Positions 1-10,506 are shown, counted from the stretch's first letter. The stretch: DNA of 64,000 nucleotides from CBDBJQ01 sp965206405 (GCA_965206405.1 CBDBJQ010000006.1:1054001-1118000); one strand, 5' to 3'. The notes: generated by a model not told the origin, from the sequence alone. Program-made: numbers and translations.

Positions 1-512
1 TCCTGATCGGGCTTTTCTCCTATATACGCGCCGGGCTGGTGCCGCTGGTGGCGGCGATCTTTCCGATTCCAAAGATCGCGCTTCTGCCGCTCTTCGTGAT
101 CTGGTTCGGGATCGACGAAGGTTCGAAATACGCGCTCATCGCACTCGGCACCTTCACGCCCACCATCGTTGCGACTTACGGTGCTGTGGACAATGTGGAT
201 CGTTCGCTGATCCGCATGGCGCAGAGCTTTGGTCTCTCGTGGTTCTCCATTGTGCGCAAGGTCGTTCTGCCTGGTGCGATGCCCGGCATCCTGTCGGGGT
301 TACGCATTTCGCTTGCGATCGCGATCATTCTGCTGGTCGCCGCCGAGATGCTGGGCGCGCAATACGGCATCGGTGCCTATATCCTTGAAGCCGGCTCGCT
401 TTATGATCTGGAACGGCTCTTCGCGGGCGTCGTGGTGCTCTCGATTTTGGGTGTCCTGACCTCCAGCGGCATCAGCTATATCGAGAAGCGCCTCCTTGGA
501 TGGCGGACGTGA
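1..512 (+). CDS. ABC transporter permease, 5' end outside window
   Basis: C-terminal 169 residues of an inner-membrane permease of the SsuC/TauC/NrtB type (BPD_transp_1), which with an ATPase and a binding protein imports a small anion or thiamine-precursor-like solute. The reading frame is open from base 3, so the true start lies upstream. Hydrophobic segments flank a cytoplasmic EAA-type loop (VVLPGAMPGILSGLR). The C-terminus ends in the basic stretch IEKRLLGWRT, usual for this family. The stop overlaps by 13 nt the start of the decayed FAD-oxidoreductase gene that follows, so the two were probably cotranscribed. The substrate cannot be told from this piece. Confidence 0.85.
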   Translation, partial: LIGLFSYIRAGLVPLVAAIFPIPKIALLPLFVIWFGIDEGSKYALIALGTFTPTIVATYGAVDNVDRSLIRMAQSFGLSWFSIVRKVVLPGAMPGILSGLRISLAIAIILLVAAEMLGAQYGIGAYILEAGSLYDLERLFAGVVVLSILGVLTSSGISYIEKRLLGWRT

Positions 513-785
513 TGCGCAAGCCTGAGAGTGCTTATGACGTTCTGGTTGCGGGCGGCGGTGCCGGCGATGTCGGTGCATCACTCGGCGCTGCCGGCGCCAG
601 CGCCGAGGCGCTCCTGGTGGAGAAATACAGTTTTTTCTTGGCCGGGCTGCGACCAATACACAGGTGCTGTCCTATTGCGGCTTCTTCCAGCAGGGACCGG
701 AGCCGATCAAGGCCCGGGCGGAGTCGCCACCGTGATGCGGCCTTATATCGAGACGCTGACAGCAAATGGCCAGGGAGATCAAAAA
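500..785 (+). pseudogene. Decayed FAD-dependent oxidoreductase fragment
   Basis: The frame opens at ATG 500 with an FAD/NAD-binding motif (YDVLVAGGGAGDVGASLG), then LLVEKYSFF, as at the N-terminus of FAD_oxidored (PF12831-like) proteins. At about 640 the conserved sequence continues only in another frame (ATNTQVLSYCGFFQQGPEPI). A second shift is needed near 715 to keep reading GGVATVMRPY. Homology stops near 785, a few bases before the convergent glycerol kinase stop. A family member is normally over 400 residues, so most of the gene is gone. The two frameshifts and the 3' truncation are visible in the sequence. The family assignment rests on the nucleotide-binding motif and the TQVLSYCGFFQQG block. 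Confidence 0.65.
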
Positions 786-790
786 TCGTA

Positions 791-2383
<1,593 letters not shown>

Positions 2384-2541
2384 GGGTGGGTGGCTGGCTG
2401 GCTGGTTTCGTCTGTTGGGGCACTGTTGCAAAATCGGCAACGCGCCACCGTCAGGCTATCATGGATGGAGTGTCGATAAATGCGGCGTCCGTGAAGGCGC
2501 GTCTGACTCGATGAAGACATATCAATGTGAAGGGCGATCAA

Positions 2542-3399
2542 ATGCAGTCATCCACAATTCGTCCCCGGCGATCGTTCATATTCACGCCTGGGCTCCGGCC
2601 CGAAATGTTTCCCAAGGCCCTGGCCAGCGGTGCGGATATCGTCTGTGTCGAGCTCGAGGATGGAATCGCGCCCAAGGACAAGGCCGATGCGCGCAAACAC
2701 GGGCTGGCGCTTTTCAAGGAGCCCCAGGCCAATGACGGGGTTGAGCGGATCGTGCGGATCAACTCGGTGCGCGAACGCTTCGGCATTGAGGATGTGCAGG
2801 CTGTGCTGGCGACCGACACGCCGCCGCCGGCGCTCATGATGCCCAAGGTGCGTACCCCCGATGAGGTCGTGCAGCTGGACAATCTTTTGACCGAGGCAGG
2901 CCATGCCACCCGGCTGCACGTGATTATCGAAACCAATACCGGTCTCGAGGCGGCCTACGATATTGCCCATTGTTCCGAGAGGGTCGACGCCCTGTTTTTT
3001 GGCGGTGTGGACATGGCTGCCGAACTGCGATGCCAGAATGCGTGGGAGCCGCTACTCTATGCGCGCAGTCGCATCGTTCACGCCGCTGCCAGCGCGGGAC
3101 TTGATGCGATCGACGTCCCCTATCTCGATTTGGAAGATCCGGAAGGGATGGCGCATGCCGCGATACAGGCAAGGGATCTCGGGTTTTCGGGCAAGGGCTC
3201 CATACACCCCAAGCAGATCGCCGCATTGAACGCGGTGTTCACGCCATCAAAGGAACAGATCGAACGGGCGCGCCATGTCATCGCTGAGTTCGAGGCGGCC
3301 GATACAGGCCTCGTCGTGATTGACGGAAAGCTCATCGAAAAACCGGTCTTGCGCGATATGCACAGGATCGTCGCCATTGCAGACCGGATGGCTGCCTGA
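2542..3399 (+). CDS. CitE-like CoA-ester lyase (HpcH/HpaI family)
   Basis: A 285-residue TIM-barrel lyase of the CitE / malyl-CoA lyase group, which cleaves or forms C-C bonds of 3-hydroxyacyl-CoA esters using Mg2+. Visible motifs are RRSFIFTPGLRPEMFPKA at the N-terminus, VCVELEDGIAPKDK (first metal-site Glu), ALMMPKVRTPDEV, VIIETNTGLEAA and SGKGSIHPKQI near the C-terminus. ATG 2542 is preferred over GTG 2527 because an AGGG stretch lies at proper spacing. It opens the one-directional catabolic block that continues with a metallo-beta-lactamase hydrolase. Substrate is unknown; citramalyl-CoA or malyl-CoA lyase are options. Confidence 0.85.
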   Translation: MQSSTIRPRRSFIFTPGLRPEMFPKALASGADIVCVELEDGIAPKDKADARKHGLALFKEPQANDGVERIVRINSVRERFGIEDVQAVLATDTPPPALMMPKVRTPDEVVQLDNLLTEAGHATRLHVIIETNTGLEAAYDIAHCSERVDALFFGGVDMAAELRCQNAWEPLLYARSRIVHAAASAGLDAIDVPYLDLEDPEGMAHAAIQARDLGFSGKGSIHPKQIAALNAVFTPSKEQIERARHVIAEFEAADTGLVVIDGKLIEKPVLRDMHRIVAIADRMAA

Positions 3400-3445
3400 G
3401 CAGCATGTATCCGGCCCGCCATGGCGTTATTCAGGGAATGATGTG

Positions 3446-4333
3446 ATGAAACTCACCTTGTTGGGAACGGGAGCGCCGGCGCCGTCATTGGCTCGTCAGA
3501 GCTCCGGTTATCTGCTGGAGGTCGGCGACGACGTGATCGTAATGGATCACGGGCCAGGTGCTGCCCACCGTCTGCTAGAGGCCGGGCGCACGCCGATGGA
3601 TGTCACCCACACCTTCATTTCGCACCTCCACTACGACCATATGATGGACTATCCACGCCTGGTGCTTCAGCGATGGGATCACGGTGCAGGTAAAGTACCG
3701 GAGTTGCAGGTCTATGGCCCTTCTCCGATTGCAAGAATCACGGGACAGTTGTTCGACGAAGACGGGGTATACGGACCGGATATCGAGGCCCGAACGAAGC
3801 ACGAAGCGAGCCTGGCCATCTATCAGGCTCGTGGCGGGGAATTGCCGCGACCGCGACCCGATCCCCAGGTGAGCGAAGTAAAGCTCGGCGATGTTGTCGA
3901 AGGGGCGAGCTGGCGTGCCACGGTTGGCCAGGCTGTTCATTTCCAGCCCTATCTTGAATGCCTTGCCTTCCGGATCGAGTCTGATGAAGGCTCGGTCGTT
4001 TATTCAGGCGACAGCGGCGGCACACCGAAAAGCATGATCAATCTTGCCATGGATTGCGATGTTCTCATTCACATGTGCCATTTCGAATCCGGAACCGAAC
4101 CAAACCCGTTTTTCCGCAAAACGAACGGATCGCATATGGATATCGCGGAGATTGCCCGGCAGGCCGGCGTGCGCACACTCGTGCTGTCGCACTTTCCGCC
4201 GCCGATGAATGCGCCGGGTCTGCTCGAGCGATTGGTCCATGAAATACGCGGTGTCTATGACGGCAACGTCATTATTGGCCACGATCTCCAGGAAGTACCG
4301 ATCAAGCTCGCGGCCAACAAAAAATTTGACTGA
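3446..4333 (+). CDS. Metallo-beta-lactamase fold hydrolase
   Basis: A 295-residue MBL-fold hydrolase close to the RNase Z / arylsulfatase-like branch. The di-zinc motif H60-x-H-x-D-H65 is present (FISHLHYDHMMDYPRL), with later metal ligands likely in YSGDSGGTP (Asp) and LSHFPPP (His). It begins MKLTLLGTGAPAPSLARQSS, the usual first strand. ATG 3446 follows an AGGGA ribosome site, and upstream codons are not conserved. It sits 46 nt after the CitE-like gene, suggesting one transcript. The family includes hydrolases of esters, lactones and RNA; the catabolic neighbours favour a small-molecule ester or lactone. Confidence 0.85.
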   Translation: MKLTLLGTGAPAPSLARQSSGYLLEVGDDVIVMDHGPGAAHRLLEAGRTPMDVTHTFISHLHYDHMMDYPRLVLQRWDHGAGKVPELQVYGPSPIARITGQLFDEDGVYGPDIEARTKHEASLAIYQARGGELPRPRPDPQVSEVKLGDVVEGASWRATVGQAVHFQPYLECLAFRIESDEGSVVYSGDSGGTPKSMINLAMDCDVLIHMCHFESGTEPNPFFRKTNGSHMDIAEIARQAGVRTLVLSHFPPPMNAPGLLERLVHEIRGVYDGNVIIGHDLQEVPIKLAANKKFD

Positions 4334-4460
4334 GAGAGCGGTGATGCGCGCCGCTGCAAAACCGGCGTGTTTTATGTAACGCGGTTTATGTGCAGTTGGA
4401 TACCTGCTATTTCTCTTTGCAGCCCAATCTACAGCTACCACTCTGACGGGGGCAGGGGAC

Positions 4461-5339
4461 ATGACGGTGCTCACCGCAGAGCAGCGCGAACAGTTCTGGA
4501 AAGACGGATACTTGGTGGTGGAGGGTGCCGTCAGCGCAGGCCTTCTTGGTCGCCTGCAGGGCGATTTCGCGCAATGGATTGAGGACAGCCGCGGGCACGC
4601 CGATAACTATGGCGAAATGATCGATGGCCGGCCCCGATTCGATCTGCAGCCGGGCCATTCCGCCAAGGCGCCTGCCCTGCGCCGTGTCCAGGCGCCGATC
4701 GAGATCTCCGAGGCCTATTTTGAGGCCATGGCCGACAGCCGGATGACCGACATGATTGCCGATCTCATTGGGCCTTCGGTGAAACTGCACCACACGAAGA
4801 TCAACTCGAAACTTCCCGGCGCCGCAACGGAAGTGAAGTGGCACCAGGATTTTCCGTTCACGCCGCACACGAACGCCGACGTCGTGACAGCGCTGTTGAT
4901 GGTGGACGAGGTTACGGATGAAAACGGCCCGCTTGAGGTTGCCAGCGGATCACATAAGGGGCCGACACATCCGATCTGGCAGGATGGCGTCTTTACCGGT
5001 GCGATCGATGACGAGACCGCAGGTCGGATGCAGTCAGAGGCGGTGACATGCAAGGGGCCTGCCGGCGCCGTCTGCCTGATGCACACGAAACTGGCCCATG
5101 GCTCGGCGTCCAACCTCTCCAATCATCCGAGAACCCTGTTCATCTGCGTTTATTCGGCGGATGACGCAGTCCCGCTCACACCCAATCCCGTGCCAACGAA
5201 ACATGAAGGGCTGATTGTTCGCGGCGAGGCGACCGGCCAGATCAGGAGCGAGGCCTACGAGATCCTGAAACCGCAATACCCGAAAACATCGTTTTTTGCT
5301 CAGCAGTCGGAAACCGAGCGTACGCGCCATGGCGGCTGA
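4461..5339 (+). CDS. Phytanoyl-CoA dioxygenase family protein (first copy)
   Basis: A 292-residue Fe(II)/2-oxoglutarate-dependent oxygenase of the PhyH family, expected to hydroxylate a carboxylic acid, CoA ester or other organic substrate while oxidising 2-oxoglutarate to succinate. The metal triad is visible as H128-x-D130 (KWHQDFPF) and H213 (LAHGSASN), with the 2-oxoglutarate-binding Arg in NHPRTLF (R224). The start follows a GGGG-rich ribosome site. Its 3' end overlaps the second PhyH gene by 11 nt, so the two are translationally coupled and may act on related substrates or successive steps. Substrate unknown. Confidence 0.85.
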   Translation: MTVLTAEQREQFWKDGYLVVEGAVSAGLLGRLQGDFAQWIEDSRGHADNYGEMIDGRPRFDLQPGHSAKAPALRRVQAPIEISEAYFEAMADSRMTDMIADLIGPSVKLHHTKINSKLPGAATEVKWHQDFPFTPHTNADVVTALLMVDEVTDENGPLEVASGSHKGPTHPIWQDGVFTGAIDDETAGRMQSEAVTCKGPAGAVCLMHTKLAHGSASNLSNHPRTLFICVYSADDAVPLTPNPVPTKHEGLIVRGEATGQIRSEAYEILKPQYPKTSFFAQQSETERTRHGG

Positions 5340-6138
5340 TAACACCGTCGACAAAGAGACGCGCGAGGCCTTCGAGACGGATGGCGTCACCATCCTGCGC
5401 GGTTTGTTTATCGATTGGGTCGAGATCCTGCGGGAAGGGGTTGCCTGGAATCTTGAGAATCCGGGTCCAAGCGGCAGAAACTATCAGGGCGAGAATGGCG
5501 TCGGGCGTTTTCACAGCGACTACTGCAACTGGCAGCGGGTGTCGCAATACAGGGATTTTATCTTCAACTCTCCGGTTGCGAAGGCCGGCGCTGAGTTAAT
5601 GGGCAGCAAATCCGTCCGCCTGTTCCACGAACACATCTTGATCAAGGATGCGGATGCCGATGTCCCGACACCCTGGCACCAGGATATGCCTTATTACTGT
5701 GTTCAGGGCCCGAAGACGGTGAGCTTCTGGATTCCTCTCGATGCGGTGTCGCGCGACCGAACCCTGGAGTTCATCGCCGGCTCGCACCTCGCCGGAAAGT
5801 TCTATCAACCACAGTTTTTCAACGGCACGCCGATCAACGAGGAGGACGGCATGACGCCGGTTCCTGACGTCAACGCGGATCGTGAAAACTTCGATATCCG
5901 GGGATGGGAAGTCGAGCCCGGCGATGCGATCGCCTTTGATTATCGAACCGTGCATGGTGCGCCCGCCAATACGAGTCGGATCGATCAACGGCGTGCGTTT
6001 TCACTCAGGCTTGTCGGTGATGGCGCCCGGTTTGTCCGCGAGGAAGGCCGCCAGACCTCGCCGCCATTCCCGGAGGTGACGCTGGAAAACGGCGCACCGC
6101 TGGAAGGCAAGGAATTCCCGCTTCTTTATCCGGTCTGA
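5329..6138 (+). CDS. Phytanoyl-CoA dioxygenase family protein (second copy)
   Basis: A 269-residue PhyH-family oxygenase with H117-x-D119 (PTPWHQDMPYY), H209 (YRTVHGAPAN) and an Arg pair (QRRAFSLR) for iron and 2-oxoglutarate. ATG 5329 lies inside the end of the first PhyH gene. An alternative start at 5296 would add 11 residues with no conservation. It is only distantly similar to the upstream copy, so this is a pair of different subfamilies rather than a recent duplication. It is followed 23 nt later by a luciferase-like monooxygenase. Function beyond the oxygenase chemistry is not assignable. Confidence 0.85.
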   Translation: MAADNTVDKETREAFETDGVTILRGLFIDWVEILREGVAWNLENPGPSGRNYQGENGVGRFHSDYCNWQRVSQYRDFIFNSPVAKAGAELMGSKSVRLFHEHILIKDADADVPTPWHQDMPYYCVQGPKTVSFWIPLDAVSRDRTLEFIAGSHLAGKFYQPQFFNGTPINEEDGMTPVPDVNADRENFDIRGWEVEPGDAIAFDYRTVHGAPANTSRIDQRRAFSLRLVGDGARFVREEGRQTSPPFPEVTLENGAPLEGKEFPLLYPV

Positions 6139-6161
6139 ACGTCCGACCCGGGGAGAAAAAC

Positions 6162-7112
6162 GTGACCCTAAAAATTGGTTACCTGCTGCCAACGCGCGAA
6201 CGCGTCATGGGTGGCGTCCATGAGACCGCAGAGATTCTCAGCCTCGCCGACAAGGCGGAAGAGCTGGGGTTCGATTCCGTCTGGATCGGTGATTCCCTGC
6301 TTGCCAAGCCTCGGCACGAGCCGATGGCGCTTCTCGCTGCGATTGCCGGGCGGACAAGCCGCATCGAGATGGGCACGGCGGTGCTGCTGCCGATGCTGCG
6401 CAACCCGGTGCTGCTCGCACACCAGGCCGCCACGATCGACCAGGTCAGTGAGGGGCGCCTGATTCTCGGTTTCGGTACGGCGCGCGATGCGCCGGCAAAC
6501 CGCAACGAGTTCTCGGCTGCCGGGGTGCCGTTCGAAAAACGCATTGGCCGCATGCTGGAACAGATACGCCTGTGCCGCGCCTTGTGGCGGGGCGCCGAGA
6601 CAGGCAGCCCGGTCGACTGGGATGGGCTCTGGACAATGGAGCAGGCCGACCTGGCGCCGCGTCCTTACCGTGCCGGCGGGCCGCCGATCTGGACCGGAGG
6701 CAGCGTCGATGGTGCACTGAAGCGGGCTGGACGCTATGCAGACGGATGGTTCCCGTCAGGCGCCGGCGGGCCAAAGGAATGGGCTGAGGGCTGGGCGGCA
6801 GTGCAGGGACATGCCGAAGACGCCGGCCGCAATCCGGGGGATATTGTCGGGGCTGCCTATATGACCCTGTCGCTCGGGGATGACGAGAAAAAAGCTGAAG
6901 CCGCGTTGCATGAATATCTCGCCAGCTATTACCTCGCCCCGGGAGAGAAAATGGCAGCCCAGCAATACAACTTCGCCGGTAGCCATGATGCGGCCACAGA
7001 ATGGTTGAACGGCTTTATCGCAGCCGGGCTGCAGCATGTCTCCCTGCGCTTTGTCGGCGACGATGCCGATCAGATGGAGTGTTTGGCGGAGATGCGCAGT
7101 GATTTGGGGTAG
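6162..7112 (+). CDS. LLM-class flavin-dependent oxidoreductase
   Basis: A 316-residue TIM-barrel luciferase-like monooxygenase using FMN or F420. Recognisable segments are LGFDSVWIGDSLLAKPRHEP, EMGTAVLLPMLRNPVLLAHQ, LILGFGTA and the late PPIWTGGS block. The start is GTG 6162, placed behind a clear GGGGAG site. It follows the two PhyH dioxygenases on the same strand, so this stretch carries three oxygenases in a row, typical of clusters that degrade recalcitrant organic compounds. Substrate and cofactor choice cannot be decided by eye. Confidence 0.85.
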   Translation: MTLKIGYLLPTRERVMGGVHETAEILSLADKAEELGFDSVWIGDSLLAKPRHEPMALLAAIAGRTSRIEMGTAVLLPMLRNPVLLAHQAATIDQVSEGRLILGFGTARDAPANRNEFSAAGVPFEKRIGRMLEQIRLCRALWRGAETGSPVDWDGLWTMEQADLAPRPYRAGGPPIWTGGSVDGALKRAGRYADGWFPSGAGGPKEWAEGWAAVQGHAEDAGRNPGDIVGAAYMTLSLGDDEKKAEAALHEYLASYYLAPGEKMAAQQYNFAGSHDAATEWLNGFIAAGLQHVSLRFVGDDADQMECLAEMRSDLG

Positions 7113-7321
7113 AGGTTAGCAGCAACATCAGGATGAAGGATGAGGAGATCCGCCAACATCACCCAGAAGGGTGTCCCAAACGGACTTCAGATCCTCGATT
7201 GATAGCCTTACGCGCTCTCTGATGGTCCGCTGCCGTGCTGGCGGCAACGGGTGTTTATCTGCGATGGAGCCGACCTGTGACAGGCGGGAAGATGTTTCTG
7301 GCCAACCTTCGGAGCGGCTAT

Positions 7322-7357
7322 ATATCCCTTGTTCATAGGATATCCCTTGTTCATAGG
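7322..7357. repeat. Two tandem 18-bp copies upstream of a CoA-transferase gene
   Basis: Two identical direct copies of an 18-bp unit (atatcccttgttcatagg) end 32 nt before the CoA-transferase start at 7390, within the 277-nt gap after the LLM gene. The remainder of the gap (7113-7321) shows no gene or strong hairpin to me. The copies are AT-rich for this genome and sit where a promoter or tandem operator would be, but a plain repeat duplication is as likely. Confidence 0.75.
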
Positions 7358-7389
7358 GTTTTTCTGAAGACGCTTTGGGGATCAAAAGA

Positions 7390-8601
7390 ATGACGCTGCC
7401 CCTTGACGGCATCAGGGTGCTGGATCTCACACGCGCGGCCGCCGGGCCGTTTGCGACGATGATTCTTGCCGATCTGGGCGCCGATGTCGTCAAGGTCGAG
7501 CCAACGCCGGGGGGTGACCTGACACGGCTCTGGGGACCCTACAGTCACGACATCAGCGTCTATTACCTTTCCATTAACCGCAACAAGCGATCCCTTGGCC
7601 TCGATTTCAGGAGCGGCAAAGGTCCCGGGGTATTGAGCAAAATAGCTGCCGGGGTCGACGTCGTTGTCGAGAATTTCAAACCCGGCACTGCCGAGGTGAT
7701 GGGTCTCGGTTACGATGACGTCAGGGCGGCAAACCCGAAGATCATCTACGCCAGCATCTCGGGCCTGGGTCGCACCGGCCCCTATGGCAGCTGGCCTGGC
7801 CTCGACCAGATCGCCCAGGGCATGTCCGGGATGATGAGCCTGACCGGACAGCCAAGCGGTGAACCGATGCGCTACGGTGTGCCGATCGGTGACTTCACGG
7901 CCGGCATGTGGTGCGCCCTTGCGGTCACGGCGGCCGTCGCCCAGCGGCATGTCACGGGCGAGGGTCAGCGCGTTGAAACCTCGCTCCTGGCTTCCCTCGT
8001 CGGTCTCCTCAGCGTGCAGGGCCAGCGCTATCTCTCGAACGGCGAGGTGCCGGATGCAACGGGAAACGACCATCCGACCATCTGCCCTTACGGTCTTTTC
8101 GAGGCGAAGGACGGGCCGATCAATGTGGCGGCGGCCCGCAACGAGCACTGGGAGCAGCTCTGCAAGGTTCTTGGTTGCGAGGAACTTCTGGCGGAGGAGA
8201 AATACAAGACGAACGATCTCCGCATGGCGAACCGCGATGAACTCCGCGATGCGCTGAACCTCCGTTTCTGCACCCGCGACGCCATCGAGTGGAGCCAGGA
8301 GCTGATGGAAAGCGGTGTGCCGAGCGGCCCGGTCTACACCCTCGACAAGGTTTTCGCCGATCCGCAGGTTCTGCAACAGGGCATGGTCGAGGAGATCGAC
8401 CATCCGGTCATCGGCACGCTGAAGCTGCTCTCGAACCCGATCCGCATGGATGGCTTGGCGGACCGGGCTGTGCGCACACCGCCGCCACTTCTCGGCGAGC
8501 ACAACCACGATATCTTGGGGGAATACGGCTTTGCTGCCGGCGATATTGCGAAACTGGAAGCCGACGGCGTGATCGGCGGCGAGATCCTGGGGGACAAATG
8601 A
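7390..8601 (+). CDS. CaiB/BaiF family CoA-transferase (type III)
   Basis: A 403-residue family III CoA-transferase that moves CoA between carboxylic acids through an aspartyl-CoA intermediate. It opens with PLDGIRVLDLTRAAAGPFAT and continues with LGADVVKVEPTPGGD, NRNKRSLGLDF and VVVENFKPGTAEVMGLGY. The catalytic Asp is in VPIGDFTAGM. ATG 7390 is preferred to TTG 7375 because the family start is immediately there. The stop overlaps the next gene by the ATGA tetranucleotide, so it is coupled to the VOC protein. It probably activates an acid for breakdown in this block. Confidence 0.9.
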   Translation: MTLPLDGIRVLDLTRAAAGPFATMILADLGADVVKVEPTPGGDLTRLWGPYSHDISVYYLSINRNKRSLGLDFRSGKGPGVLSKIAAGVDVVVENFKPGTAEVMGLGYDDVRAANPKIIYASISGLGRTGPYGSWPGLDQIAQGMSGMMSLTGQPSGEPMRYGVPIGDFTAGMWCALAVTAAVAQRHVTGEGQRVETSLLASLVGLLSVQGQRYLSNGEVPDATGNDHPTICPYGLFEAKDGPINVAAARNEHWEQLCKVLGCEELLAEEKYKTNDLRMANRDELRDALNLRFCTRDAIEWSQELMESGVPSGPVYTLDKVFADPQVLQQGMVEEIDHPVIGTLKLLSNPIRMDGLADRAVRTPPPLLGEHNHDILGEYGFAAGDIAKLEADGVIGGEILGDK

Positions 8602-9539
8602 GTACGCTCGGCCAAGCCCCCGATTTGGCGTATGTCGCCCTCGTCGTCGCCGACCCGTCGCGGGCGGCGGCGATCTTCGAGCAGGATTTTGGCTTGCCGC
8701 GCCAGGATTTTCCCTGCGGCGGCATACAGACACCCGTGATCGCGGTCGGCCGCTCCGCCCTCGCTTTCTTTTCCCTAGGGAATCCGTTTCTCGAATCTGG
8801 CGCCAAAAAGGGCGTCGATCACCTCGCGATTGCCGCTGACGACCCAAAAGCAACGGCGGAAGCTTCCGGCTTTTCCACTCTGAACGACGTTTCCGGGGAA
8901 GGCCTCGCCGGTCGCTCGCAGATCGCGCTGGCGCGGGAGACGACCTGCGGTATCGGGGTCCGGTTCACCCAACCCCTCGCTCTCGCCCCGGCCTCATCGG
9001 AGATGGTCGAGCGGATCGACCATCTCGGTGTGGCCTCGTCTGACAACCAGGCGGCCCGCGAAGTTTTCATCGACAGGCTCGGTTGTGTCTATGAGAGTCA
9101 GCAGACCGACAGCGAAGTGGAGACGATCTCCGAGAACTTCACCTCGACCGTCTACAGCCATATTTTCCATACCCGCCCATCCCGGCTGGTTGGTAGCATG
9201 CGGGTAACCTTCATCACCGTCGGCGATACCGAGTTCGAGTTCATCCAGGATCTCACTGGGCATGTCGAGGCCGATGCGGCGCGTCACGACAGCGCTGGTA
9301 ACACACGAGGCGATCGCAGTGCGATTGCCCGGTACATCGCGTCCCGCGGCACCGGTCTGCACCACATTGCCTTCAAGACACCGGATGTGGCCGGATCGCT
9401 CGCCAAGCTCAAGGCGGCGGGCCATCGAACGATCGACACGGTGGGTCGTCCCGGGTCGCGCCGCGCGCTGATCGGGTTCATGCATCCAACAATGATCGGT
9501 GGCGTGCTGATGCATTTCGTCGAGCGGGAAGAGGTCTGA
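8598..9539 (+). CDS. VOC family protein, two-domain glyoxalase-like (first copy)
   Basis: A 313-residue vicinal-oxygen-chelate protein with two beta-alpha-beta modules: residues about 10-130 (APDLAYVALVVADPSRAA) and about 140-310 (ERIDHLGVASSDNQAA, GLHHIAFKTPDVAGSL). His and Glu residues typical of the metal site occur in IDHLGV, EFEFIQDL and LHHIAF. The second half resembles methylmalonyl-CoA epimerase. ATG 8598 overlaps the preceding CoA-transferase stop (ATGA). Its downstream neighbour is a paralogue of nearly the same length. An epimerase, lyase or dioxygenase role are all possible. Confidence 0.8.
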   Translation: MSTLGQAPDLAYVALVVADPSRAAAIFEQDFGLPRQDFPCGGIQTPVIAVGRSALAFFSLGNPFLESGAKKGVDHLAIAADDPKATAEASGFSTLNDVSGEGLAGRSQIALARETTCGIGVRFTQPLALAPASSEMVERIDHLGVASSDNQAAREVFIDRLGCVYESQQTDSEVETISENFTSTVYSHIFHTRPSRLVGSMRVTFITVGDTEFEFIQDLTGHVEADAARHDSAGNTRGDRSAIARYIASRGTGLHHIAFKTPDVAGSLAKLKAAGHRTIDTVGRPGSRRALIGFMHPTMIGGVLMHFVEREEV

Positions 9540-9543
9540 GCCT

Positions 9544-10506
9544 ATGGCCGGATACGCGCTCAGCTACCTCGCACTCGTGGCCCGCAACGTGGATGCGGCG
9601 TGCCGGTTCCTCGGGGACTCGCTTGGACTGGAGCGCACCGATCTGGCACTTGGGGATGTTACGCACGGGGGTTGCACGGTTCCATTCTTCGGCATCGGAA
9701 AGTCCGCGGTAGCCCTGTTCGAGCCCGAGAATCCCTATCTTGAGGAACCGCGCTATCCTGGCGTCCACCACATGGCGCTCGCAACAGAGGATCCATCGGC
9801 GACCGCCGCCGCGCACGGTCTCAGCGTAACAGAGGAGGGGGAGGGACCCGACGGCAAGCGCTTCGTGACTATCGCGCCGCAGGAAACCGTTGGCATCCGC
9901 ACCCGGTTCATCAAACCGCTGGCGATCCCTTCTGTCGAGAGTCCCGCCTACAAGATCGACCATCTCGGTATCGCCACGAATGACAACGACGCCACGGTGC
10001 GGGTGTTCGTGGACAATCTCGGCTGTCCCCTCGACAGCACCCAGACCGATATCGAGATCCGGCATGTGACTGAGAGCTTCGTCTCCGACAAATACGGCGC
10101 GATCTATCATTCGCGCCCACCGGAAATCCTTGGCGGTCTTCGCGATGCATTCATCACCATCGGCGATTGCGAACTCGAGCTCCTGATGGACTACGATCCG
10201 TCGTTGACGCCGAAAGAACAGCTCGGCGAGGAGAAGGGAAACACCAAGGGCGATCAGAGTGCTATCGCCAAGTTTGTGGCCCGGCGCGGCCCTGGCCTGG
10301 CCCATATCGCCTTCGCCACTCGCGACATCGACGCTCTGCTGCCGAGGCTCGCCGATGAGGGCTGGCGCATGATTGACATCGAGGGGCGCCCCGGCGGACG
10401 CGGGTCACTGATCGGGTTTGTCCATCCGTCGAATTTCGGCGGCGGATTGCTGATCCATTTCGTCGAGCCGCAGGTCGATGGCGGCTATGCGGAGAAGTTC
10501 GGTTGA
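9544..10506 (+). CDS. VOC family protein, two-domain glyoxalase-like (second copy)
   Basis: A 320-residue paralogue of the preceding VOC gene, starting 4 nt after its stop. The same modules are visible: GYALSYLALVARNVDAACRF, then YKIDHLGIATNDNDATVRVF and GLAHIAFATRDIDALL, ending in SNFGGGLLIHFVEP as the upstream copy ends in TMIGGVLMHFVER. The shared architecture and tandem position indicate an old duplication, and the two may form a heteromer. The gene order CoA-transferase, VOC, VOC suggests that the substrates are CoA esters and that one product resembles a methylmalonyl-CoA epimerase. Confidence 0.8.
   Translation: MAGYALSYLALVARNVDAACRFLGDSLGLERTDLALGDVTHGGCTVPFFGIGKSAVALFEPENPYLEEPRYPGVHHMALATEDPSATAAAHGLSVTEEGEGPDGKRFVTIAPQETVGIRTRFIKPLAIPSVESPAYKIDHLGIATNDNDATVRVFVDNLGCPLDSTQTDIEIRHVTESFVSDKYGAIYHSRPPEILGGLRDAFITIGDCELELLMDYDPSLTPKEQLGEEKGNTKGDQSAIAKFVARRGPGLAHIAFATRDIDALLPRLADEGWRMIDIEGRPGGRGSLIGFVHPSNFGGGLLIHFVEPQVDGGYAEKFG

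Noticed and set aside
7322..7357. Two promoters in tandem upstream of the CoA-transferase
   Set aside because: The duplicated 18-bp unit contains no convincing -35/-10 pair, so it is listed only as a repeat.
7351..8853. 500-codon open frame on the minus strand opposite a CoA-transferase
   Set aside because: Mirror frame of the CoA-transferase and VOC genes. No domain pattern or ribosome site.
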